DNA from: Hawksworthiomyces lignivorus
Lineage: Eukaryota > Ascomycota > Sordariomycetes > Ophiostomatales > Ophiostomataceae
NCBI GenBank assembly: GCA_002917075.1
Contig: NTMA01000031.1
Coordinates: forward strand, 261,890 to 325,889
Direction: 5' to 3'
DNA length: 64,000 nt
The notes below the pieces were generated by a model, which saw only the letters and a program-made list of their open reading frames with translations, ran no database searches and was not told the origin of the DNA. Positions 1-9,564 of this stretch are shown here, piece by piece. Every line of letters starts with the position of its first letter. The stretch's first letter is position 1. The position numbers and the translations under genes were made by a program.

Positions 1-1527
1 CCCCCCCCCCCTTTTACCTATCTTTTACTTTCATTTTCATATCGACCAGATTTGTCAAATTATGAAGTAAGATAAAGTCAATAAGAAACGATAGCAATGA
101 AATTGTTTCTCTATAGTAGATTTTACCGACACGCCGTCAACGTCTCCATTTCAATGTGCATAATCTTATGTTGTGCAATCCAGTACCTGTTTGTCATACC
201 ATAGTAATAAAATATAAGCCATAAATATCTACAATCATAATGGAAAGAAAAGGAGGAACGCAACCAAAAGAGCATATGGTTCACTTTTTGTCTTCCATCT
301 CTCTCGGTCTCCGTTGCCCCTGTAACAGTATGTGTCTGCCTTTTACACTTCTATATATTGGTATATCATAGAACAAGGCCCCCTCGAAAATGAGAAAAAG
401 AGTCCTTGGTACACGTGGTCTAGTAAATAATGCCATTTTTGTAGGTTTCTCTTTGGCAGCGATTGAGTTCTTCTCGCAGCACTATTTTTCTTCTTTTCGT
501 TTCTTTTCTCGTTCTCTCTTTATAACTGGAGCTTTTTTTTCTTTTGCCTTTAGTCAGTTCTCTCGTTTTCGACGCTAATACCACAGCACTGCGTATGTTG
601 GTTCCTACCCTGGACGACCGCGCTTGAACAATGAGAAACTAACCTCCTGCATGGTCCACGTTGAATGGATCTCGAACAATTTCTACCGTCTACCCTCGTT
701 CTCCCTCTTCGATGAATTTTCTTTTTCGTTCATCGCACCTAGATGCTAGCCAATGTCAATGAAGAGACAAGAAAAAGAAACGAAAAAACGGCCCGGCTCC
801 TATTGCTAGTGCCATTAGTCTGACATGAAGCCCAGAGTACCTATTTTTATTCGGTATAACCCGCATAGTAGTATGGGAGGAACTATGTTTCAAGTTCGCC
901 GTTGTCATTCTTCCTGCGTACAGTATTATAAATAGATTGTTATTTAGAAATGTGATTCGGCTGCTCGGGAAAAACGCCTGTGGTCAAGTATATGTCGAAC
1001 TCTCAAACACGTCATATTGGTGCAAGTACCAGAAGGTATGACAAGCAGAAACCAACCTAGCAAGCAGATAGACAAACAAATACGCTACTGCACGCTGTTT
1101 TGCAGATGAGGCCACAAGCACTGCGTGAGGCTTTCACGGGTGGATCGCGGCGTTTTAAAACAATGAGAGCATACCCCCCGATCTCATTTATCTCCATTCT
1201 TTAGACGGCGGTGAAGCAGAAGCAGCATGCTCTGCTTGTTGCCGCCAGAATGTCGCTGCCTCTTGTGGATGATTGAAGAAAAAAAAAATATCTCCGAAAA
1301 ATTCCAAGTAGCTGTCAGCCACTATTATGATTGCAGATGTCTGTTGTGTTTTTGCCTTTTGTTTTGTTTTCCGTGCCTTCTTTTTTTTCTTTTTTTCTTC
1401 TTTCTTTTTTGGTTTCTTTCGCACTTGATTCTTATAAATTCCCTACGTTTCTTCAAAAATTATCACGGCTCAACGACTAGTATTCAGGCTTTCTTTATTT
1501 TCCTACTCATTTATATTTTAAAGCAAA
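1..1527. other. intergenic, no supported gene
   Basis: AT-rich DNA that begins with a run of 11 C. There are pyrimidine-rich stretches near 480-545 and 1376-1410. The short open frames here (for example 390-578 and 1227-1592) are low complexity, run through T-rich DNA and resemble nothing I know. The end of the region is the likely promoter and leader of the small gene starting at 1528. Confidence 0.6.
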
Positions 1528-2207
1528 ATGGCAGATCCATATTTTATGGAAGACATTGTCTACGGTTGGCCCCAGAGACATTGTGGATGTGATCAAGTCA
1601 TCGACTCTTGCCCCTTTTGCTGTGGCAGTTACGCTATGTAAGTGCCACTAACGTTATTCTCTTACTATATGTTTTGTGTGGCAAAGGCTCTCCTCATACC
1701 ACATTTTGCATCTCTAAAGCTCCAATTTAACCACTCTCCGCTTCTAGATGCCCTACTTGCATATATTGCAAAGGTCAAGCATACATTGAGGTGCCGTGTC
1801 TTCACAGCGGCTCACTGCTCAAAGTCACTTCCAGTGTTGACACTACGTCATCTATTGGTTCTGCTTCTGAAGCTACCATGTCAACGCTATTGCAAGAGAT
1901 AACATTGGGATCTGTTATGGTGTCATCACCTTCAAGACAACAGTCTCGGAAACAACCATTATCCACTCCCCCTCGTGTCGCATTGAAGGAAGACAGTTGT
2001 GAAAGCAGCGTCAGCCCTGGACACAGTGGTGAAATGATTAAGAACAACTGTAACATATCGCTGTCTTCACCGTCCCCTTCGTCTAGCTCTTCACAGTTTG
2101 TTACTCCATCGCCTCCGTCTCCTTTGAAGAGACAGGCCCAGCACAGAAGTGAGGGAAAATTGTCGCGAGATGGACGAAAAAGCGATAGAAATGGCAAGAG
2201 ATACTAA
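1528..2207 (+). CDS. small Cys-rich protein of unknown function, two exons
   Basis: Exon 1 is 1528-1637 and exon 2 is 1748-2207, separated by a 110-nt intron (GTAAGT donor, CTTCTAG acceptor). The joined frame gives 189 residues. The start sits in a good context (AAAATGG). Splicing joins two halves of a Cys cluster within the first 55 residues: CGC, then CPFCC, then CPTCIYC, which looks like a small zinc-binding knuckle. The remainder is Ser/Pro-rich, probably disordered, with a basic tail ending in GKRY. I do not recognise the family. The main support is that both Cys clusters are in frame only after removal of an intron with good splice signals. It could be a small nuclear or zinc-binding adaptor, but that is a guess. 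Confidence 0.55.
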
Positions 2208-2901
2208 TACAGGCGATGGCGACTGAGAAATTGGACGGGAAGATGTGAGATACAATGGAGTTGAAAATATTCGCATGCGGCTCTTACATGAGTTTTATAC
2301 ACAAGAACCAATGGCTCCGAGTCATGAAAAGCAGGTTTTTTTTTTTTTTTAAACTAGACACACATACGTTATCTATATATTTAAAAATGAAGCTATCACC
2401 CTTTTCATTTTCCGTTGTTCGTATTTATATTTCATAAACTTATTTACACTCATGAGCTATTGGGCCTTCTATTATACAGTTCGCTCTGAATTAGCTATTT
2501 GGATATTATAGGCTGATAGAAGAATATAGACCAATGGCAGCGATGCAGCATCGACTCGCTTCGACTGCATCGAGTACCAACTAATTTTCCTTTGCTAAAT
2601 TTTGAAAATGAACTCCTGAAAGGAATAAACCATAGTAAATCTAAAATATCTCACACGCGAACAAATCTTCATTCATCATCCTTTGATTTCATCTCGTCGA
2701 TTAGAGAACGCAACAGATCACGTGGACAGAATCGTTCTGCTGATCTCCTGACTAATCAAACAAGGCACTGCTAAGATCGGCGGGGGATGCGCAGCCTATC
2801 CCGCAGTGCTTAGATGGGACGGCAAGACTCGCATTTGAGAGCTGTAGCTCCTTTCCTCAACATCTCAACTTTTGACGATACCCGCCCTCGCTACCGCCAC
2901 A
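2208..2901. other. intergenic, LST8 promoter side
   Basis: No gene seen. The stretch holds a T run near 2337-2350 and an imperfect hairpin at 2541-2572 (listed separately). The last 100 bases are the presumed LST8 promoter and leader, ending in CACAATG. Confidence 0.5.
2541..2572. repeat. imperfect inverted repeat (hairpin)
   Basis: CGATGCAG (2541-2548) pairs with CTGCATCG (2565-2572). After a two-base bulge, TCGA (2551-2554) pairs with TCGA (2561-2564) around a six-base loop. That makes a 12-bp stem upstream of LST8. It could be a binding site for a dimeric factor, or chance. Confidence 0.5.
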
Positions 2902-4166
2902 ATGTCTGTCATTCTTTGTACAGGTAAGTCTTAATCCTATCCCCGCTATTGTATATATTCGCTGTTGCTTTCCTTGCTTCTTATTCTTTTTCGATCGTGT
3001 TTCATTTCACGGAGGATCCAAGATGGCTGACTTCAGAAATCACAAACCGCAAACAGCCGGTTATGACCACACCATCCGGTAAGAACGAAGGACGTCCTTT
3101 ACAGCAAACCTGGATATTCTCATGCGCATGACGAAGCAGAGCTAATATATTTCACGGAAATAGGTTCTGGGAGGCCCTCTCGGGCATCTGCTCGCGGACG
3201 ATCCAGCACCCGGATTCGCAGGTGAACCGACTCTGCATCTCGCCGGACAAGCGGTTTCTAGCTGCGGCCGGCCACCACACGGTAAAGCTGTTCGACATCA
3301 AATCTACGAACCCGAATCCTCTCTTGGTCTTCGACGGCCACTCGAACAACATCACCGGCGTGGCGTTCCACTGCGAGGGGAAGTGGATGGTTACGAGCTC
3401 CGAGGACGGCACAGTCAAGATCTGGGACACGCGCAGCGCCATGATCCAGCGCAGCTACAACCACGGGTGCCCCGTCAATGACGTGGTAATCCACCCGAAC
3501 CAGGGCGAGATCATCAGCTGCGACCGTGGCGGCAGCATCCGCGTGTGGGACTTGTCAGAGAACAACTGCACGCACCAGCTGATCCCGGAGGAAGACGTCG
3601 CCGTGTCGTGCGTCACCATGGGCATGGAGGGCTATTTGCTCTGTGCGGCCAACAACAACGTAAGTTTCTTTAAAGAAAAAAATAAGAAAAAGAAAAGTCC
3701 CTCGTTTCTCTTTATTGTTTCGAACATGCACAAACTGACTCCTCGCCCACAGGGCAACGTTTTCGTCTGGCAGATGCTTCCGACGTACGAGCGCACCAAG
3801 CCCGTGCCCATCACCCAGTTCAACGCCCACAAGGAGTACATCACGCGCATCCTTCTCTCGCCCGACGGCAAGCGCCTGGCCACCTGCAGCTCTGACCACA
3901 CGGCCAAGATCTGGGAGGTCGACACGACGCCAACCTCGCCTGACGAGGAGCCCAAGCCCCTGGTCCTCAACGCCACGCTGAACCAGCATCAGCGCTGGGT
4001 GTGGGACTGCGCCTTCAGTGCCGACTCGGCCTACCTGGTGACGGCGTCCTCCGACCACTACGCGCGGCTGTGGGAGCTGCACAGTCAGCAGGTGATCCGA
4101 CAATACAATGGACACCACCGGGGTGCCGTATGCGTGGCGCTGAACGACTACTCAGACACGCGATAA
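2902..4166 (+). CDS. LST8: LST8, WD40 subunit of TOR complexes
   Basis: Exons are 2902-2923, 3057-3078, 3164-3659 and 3753-4166, giving 317 residues, the usual LST8 length. The first two coding exons are only 22 nt each. Joined, they give an N-terminus matching the family (MSVILCTAGYDHTIRFWEAL), which fixes the start. Seven WD40 blades follow, with repeated WD/WE ends such as VKIWDT, IRVWDL, AKIWEV and ARLWEL. LST8 is known to bind the kinase domain of TOR in TORC1 and TORC2 and to stabilise it at vacuolar and plasma membranes. The third intron (3660-3752) is 93 nt and has no in-frame stop, so an unspliced message would add 31 Lys/Phe-rich residues inside the propeller. Confidence 0.95.
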
Positions 4167-4897
4167 AAACTTGCCCGCTCCTGATATGTTGAAATTGGGC
4201 GAGCTCTATGCTTTTGTTTTCTGGATAGCTTCCGTTTTGATACCCAGGGTGGTTCTTGTCTCTTCAAAGAATAGCTCCTTTCTCGCCTGTGTCCACGGCA
4301 TTTCCGACCTAAAAAGAGCCGAGCCAAAAAGAGAGGGCGGCCATGGAGCAATCCACAGAGGCAATGAAGTCGAAGCTGACGCTAGGACCGTCTTGTTTCG
4401 ATTAGACTTCTTTTAGAGCGACAATGTGGATGCTAACAGGCACCCCTCAGCCGCTCAACTCAGCCACTTTGTCTAGTGGAGTCGTGCTTGCCAGGGAGGA
4501 CAAGCCGTCAGCGTACGAGAAATAATTGAGCCCAAGGCTGTGAGCTGGATTACGCGGGCAATGAAGCGAGACAGAGATCGGAAAATCCGGGACTATGGTG
4601 AAAACTTCGATGTCAAGCATTTTATTATACATTATGACTCACGACTGCCTATAAAACAAAACTTCTTTCTATCTAGAATATAGGTATCCAATATACAGCA
4701 GAGTATAAAATGCAGAGGGGAAAAGAGGGAAATAAGAATCTTCAAGTTGAGATATAATACAAAACGCCCATGCCATGATTTCTAGAAGTGCAACGCTCCT
4801 ATAATCAACGTAAATCCCGGACATAATTTTAATGCCACCTAGCGTACTTTTAAAACAATATCCTCTAGTTTACCTGCAATGTTATTCCTTGACTGCA
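4167..4897. other. intergenic between convergent genes
   Basis: Holds the 3' ends of LST8 (+) and the SCY1-like gene (-). Short frames here look like no known protein. AT-rich stretches near 4660-4860 are the likely 3' untranslated and polyadenylation regions. Confidence 0.5.
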
Positions 4898-7739
4898 CTA
4901 CCAGCCGTCGTCCCAGCCATCCGCGTCGTCTGTCTCCTTGGGTTTCAGATCGATCTTTTTTGCAGCCGGCTTTGCTGCAGGCTTCGCCACGGGCTTGTTC
5001 GATGTTGTCGGTACTCTGCTTGCAGACGAAGCTGCACTGAGGGTTGGCCGCTTCGTATTCGTGATTGTACCACTGCCGCTAGTCTTGGCAAGGCCCTTAG
5101 GTAAGGCTTTTCCAGCCGTGATGCCTCCTTTTTTCTTAGCTTCCTGTGCAGCCAGCCAACCCGCAAAGTCTGGCTCGCCATCATCGTTCCCAAATGGTTG
5201 CACGCCTCCTAACCCGCTGCCGCTGCCGCTGCTAACAGTCCGGCTTGCACTGGTGGATGTCGACTTTTTGGGCTTGAATGGGTCGTTGTCCTCAGCGTCG
5301 GCACCCCAGGCATCTTCGCCGTTATCATCGCCAAAGCCGTCGTCCATGGCACCCCATGCATCGTCGGCACCATCATCAATAGTGTCGTCGGCAGCGTCAG
5401 CAAAAAACGAGTCCCCGCCTACGTTAGAAGAGGAGGACGTCCGTGACAGGGGCTGCGAGGCTGGTGGAGACCTGAGGGCCTGACGATGCAACGCAGATGC
5501 AGAGGAAGTACCTAGGGTCGTCGGCCTGCTGCGGTTTGCATCTATGGATGGCGTAGGTCTGCCAGAGTTATCGCTTCCTGACGGTGTCGTCAAAGAAGTC
5601 GCTGCAATTCCCGACTGAATCTCCCCAGCTGCGGTAGAGATTTTATTGGTAAACGAAGAAATTGCCCAGCCGGCCCATGAGCTTGACGAAGCAGCATTTG
5701 CTTGGTCGCCGGGCTGCGGCGTGCTCATACGCTCGATACCATTCGATTCGCCAGAAGCAGCTGAAGGCGGCAAGGCACTATCTGGCAAGGCTGAGGCGGC
5801 TTTTCGAATCTTCTGCATAAAGATATCCATTGTCTTTATACTTTGGTCCCGCACCATCTTCTCCTTGTCTAAGAGGACTGTGCAGATGGCAGGTAAGATG
5901 CGGGAAGCACAGTCTTCAGGTGAAAAATATTCTGCTGTAGCCGCAAGAGCCAGAAGTGACGCGTTGCGGGCATGAACAAAAGGATCACGCAGAGAGCGAG
6001 TAAACGCAGCAATAAGGACCTTAGATCGTGATGAGGTGCCCAAATTCTTAGCGATCTTGCCGAGGCATATCGTCGTATTAGTGCGAATGCCTGGCTGCTC
6101 ATCGTTGGCCGTCTTGGCAAGGTAGCGAAGCAGCTCTCCATTTATTGTCCGGTCAGAAAGTTTAGGAACGAAAACCAGGACAGACTTCAGCGTCTGCTCT
6201 CGAACCACGGGAGCCACATCCGTAAACCCGCTCACCTTTTAGGATCTTGTTAGCATGCGGTGAAGGAAGAAATCAACTCGAGAAACCCTGAAAGCAAAAC
6301 TTACCACTTGCGGGAAGATTTTGTCGCTGACTATGCGCTGCGTGAAGCGGTCGATCATGAGAGGCAGACTGTCCAGCAGAGACACCCGAATTGCTCTATC
6401 CGGATTGGCAAACAGGCGTAAGACCACGGGCGTAACTTTGGTCTCAAAATCGTCGTTAGATAGCTTAGCACTAATCTTCATAACGATGCTGAATGCCTTT
6501 GGACCTCCACCGCCAAATTCAACCGACTTGAGGAGCTCAGGCAAGACCTTCATCTTAAAAAAATCTTCGGGGAAATCATCAGTCAGATCATTAAGGTCCC
6601 TAGCTATGTTAGCACGCCCTCAAAATTCCGAAAGAAGGCATTTCAGCTTGGACGCACTCAAGAAACTGTTCGCGCTCAGCCTCAGACTTGACCCCAAGAT
6701 TTTCAATGCCATCTGTAAGCTTGATCAAAGGAGAGTCGAAAAATGAACCACTACGCTGACCCATTTCGAGGAAATTGCCAACGCTGATCCGCGCCTTGGG
6801 ATTGGCGTTGACGAGTCGTTTATAGCCAGTCTGCATAGTAGGAGGCACGTTTTTGGTCTGGCCGGCTTGGTCGCTTCCAACATAGTCACCGTTGAAAGCC
6901 TCGAATATTAATACGCCGAAGTTGAAGGAGTCCACGGCCCAGTGGTTGCTACGCTTCAGTGCATCCCACCCTCCACGAACCAGCTCGGGCGGTGTATAGC
7001 GCCCAGAGTCAGGCACCAAGCTTCCATAGTTCTGAAAAGGTATTAGTCGGTGACCTTAGACGACATCCAGACCTGAAAAATAGAGCAGCCACATACGTAG
7101 ATAATAGCCTCATCATCCTTGACATTGCTCAATACGTCGAAGCCACCGAGCTTCCATTCGCCGCTTTCAGAAGTGAAAATGGAGGACACTTTCAGGCTGC
7201 CGTGCACGGAGGATGCGTCGTCATTGATAAATTTGATCGTGCGCTGTATTATGCTGGTCAGCCAGAGAAACAGGTTCAGAGGTCCTACCCTTCTGCACGA
7301 GGTTCGCATACGGCAATGTTGAAGAGCCCCCATTTAAGGGTCTCGGGACTCAGGCTCTTTCTCTTAATGTGCCATCGCAGAGGAACAAGGCGTTCCGTCG
7401 CAATGTATATGTACGTATCGGTTTCGACGGTATCGAGGACCTTGATCACGCCAGGGTGCCGCAGCGTGCGGAGTTTCTTAAGGGCATTTCGAGCGAGGGG
7501 CAGCCGGGACTTGTTCGCGGTGACGTCGAAGGAGAAAATGCTGCAGTTTGATCCGTCTTCCTGGGAGGTGTTAGAGACGTTCGACACTTGTATTCAGACG
7601 AAGAGACATGACGCACTCGCCGGGTTCCGTTGTACAGCGTCCAGATGGAAGGGTCAAGGTCGACGCGGTCACCAAACGTGTAAGGAAATGGCGGTCCCTT
7701 TGCTATGGCCGACGCGACGGCCGACTTGAGAAAATCCAT
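4898..7739 (-). CDS. SCY1: SCY1-like pseudokinase (SCYL1/Cex1 family)
   Basis: Six exons, read from 7739 downward: 7739-7617, 7560-7312, 7243-7097, 7031-6658, 6599-6305 and 6235-4898. The introns are 56-69 nt. The product is 841 residues. Residues about 20-300 form a protein-kinase fold that lacks catalysis: the HRD region reads VHGSL and the DFG region reads GGFDVL, as in SCYL proteins. HEAT repeats follow (about 300-575), then a Ser/Thr/Pro-rich acidic tail. Family members work in COPI-dependent Golgi traffic and, in yeast, in aminoacyl-tRNA delivery after nuclear export. The protein ends in DGWDDGW and has further Trp/Phe in acidic surroundings (DDAWGAMDDGF), which resemble ligands of the delta-COP mu-homology domain; that link is inference. 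The start chosen (MDFLKSAV) matches the family better than the in-frame start 17 codons upstream. Confidence 0.92.
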
Positions 7740-8583
7740 GGAGGCAGAGGAGAGAACAGGCAGCCCTGAGTTTGCTGGAAGGATTCGCAAAAGTCAAGTG
7801 GACAGCCCTCGGGCCTCTCAGGGTTTTGGCGATGGCCTGCTGCAGGTCGAGATCGACTGAGAGGAAGAGCTCGAGCGACCAAGGGAACACGTATCTCAAC
7901 TATACGTGTATATACTTTTGGTATACTTGGTACACTTGGTATCTTCACCCCTCCTGCCCCTTTTGGCGCGACGTGCTAATAAATGCCTTCCCTGGGCGCG
8001 CGTGGCGGCGGCGGCATTGGCTGTGGGGAAGGAACAAAGGACACCACAGCCAACGCAGCCAACCAGCCAATTAGCTTATCGGCATATAATTATTCCGGCT
8101 CCCCCGATATAGGCGGTGCAATAGTAAGAGAGAAGGCTGAGAAGTTCGTGACTTGAGCCCAATTAAAAAAAGCGGGGCCAGCCACCTCTTCGTTGTCCCT
8201 CCATGGCGCCTGCGGATGGTTTGCGCAACCAGTGGATTTCGCAGTTTTGTTTTCGCTTCTGCCATCGATTTTCGGCGACTATCAATCGGCGCCTGTGCGC
8301 TCTCCAGCATTTGTTTTGTTTTCTTCTTCGCCCGCGCCTTGCCAACTTGCCCCCGCGCGGTGTGTCGCTGTATGATCTCTGCCTTTTTTTTTCATGTCAG
8401 CAGCATAAGCAGTTTCATACATTCTATATTCCGCGCATCTCCACGCCTCGCTGCCGGCGCCTCCTTGCATCTCGTCCTCCTGCTGAGGCGGCACGGAAAA
8501 CCGAGCCCGTTGCGCCTCTCTTCCAGCCTCGCGCGCACCTGCCGTTACCTTTAGATTTTTCTCCATAGTTCAGCTCTCGTCAG
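7740..8583. other. intergenic, SCY1 promoter side
   Basis: Upstream of the SCY1-like gene (-). It contains a near-repeat of TACTTGGTA units near 7921-7942. Frames on both strands at 8150-8570 are long enough to notice but overlap one another and are rich in Arg/Ser/Cys, as expected of chance frames. No gene supported. Confidence 0.4.
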
Positions 8584-9346
8584 ATGGACGACGGTCGTAA
8601 GTGAGAGAGAGGCAGATTCGCCTGTTTTATCGCTTCCGATGCTGCCCCCATATCTGTGGGCACCACGAAGCCAATCTAGTGCGTCTTTTTTTATTCCTTT
8701 TTTTTCTATACTGTTTTCTATTCTTGTCTTTTCTTTGTGTCACTCTACACACTTGTACCTGTGAACTTTTTTTTCTGTCTTTATGAAGCCCGTCTATGAT
8801 GATCATTGGTAAAAGGTCAGACTGCTTTATATGGCACTTCTGGTTTTTCATGAACTGGCCCCCCCCCTCCCCCCTCCATCCCGCACGTGTCCTCATGCCT
8901 CTCACAACTTGCAACCCGAAACAAGTGTGGCGCTCTCGTGAGCCCGCATTGTTTCGGCGACCAAGCAACTTTCTCTGCTTTATTACACTGTCCAGCTGCC
9001 TTCAGGCTATAGTCAGCCCTCGGATAGCAGGGGAAGCCGTCAGCGAAAAACATGCGGGTACGGACCTGGTCTTCTACGACTGGTCCTCGCTCACTGCCAT
9101 CTTTTCGGAGCCCCAGCTGCCAACCTGCAATATCCAGTTGCACTCAGACCGGCGCCGGGGCCAAAGGCCGTGGCAGACAGAAGGGAGCCGGAGAAGAGAA
9201 GATCGCATGCAGCGACCGGGACATGAAGCTCCGTGGAGCTTTATGGATTGCTCCTTGCTGCTATCCTATCAGCATCTGGATATACCTACTATCTGAGAGC
9301 GGACACGTTGCTGAAGGGGAAAGTTCTGCGAAGCCGCCGAGCTTAG
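8584..9346 (+). other. unresolved stretch, possible small spliced membrane-protein gene
   Basis: At 8584 an ATG begins ATGGACGACGGTC followed at once by a strong donor, GTAAGTGAG, giving a possible first exon MDDG. At 9227-9346 one frame reads a hydrophobic segment, LYGLLLAAILSASGYTYYL, followed by a basic tail ending KVLRSRRA and a stop. That is what the C-terminus of a single-pass membrane protein looks like. Between them, all three plus-strand frames are open over several hundred bases and I cannot find a convincing exon chain. Candidate acceptors are near 9020-9036, 9142 and 9228. It may be a real multi-exon gene, a decayed gene, or the leader of the next gene. No family recognised. Confidence 0.2.
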
Positions 9347-9564
9347 TTCGGATGATGACCAAATATAAGAAACTGAAAAGACCTGAGACGGAGGCTGTAT
9401 TTTTCCAACTTCCCGTCACTCGATTGTCTTCAAAAAGGCGTTCAGATTCTCGTGGCTAACATTGACACAGATTAGCTACAAAATAGTAGCGGCGCTGCAA
9501 TTTGCAGTTCATCCTTATTGTCGATGGTACTGCTTTGTTCGCTACGGCCAGTAATCTACCAGGA

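Noticed and set aside
8203..8568. 121-codon plus-strand frame upstream of the unresolved stretch
   Set aside because: Arg/Leu/Cys/Phe-rich, with competing frames of similar size on both strands; looks like chance.
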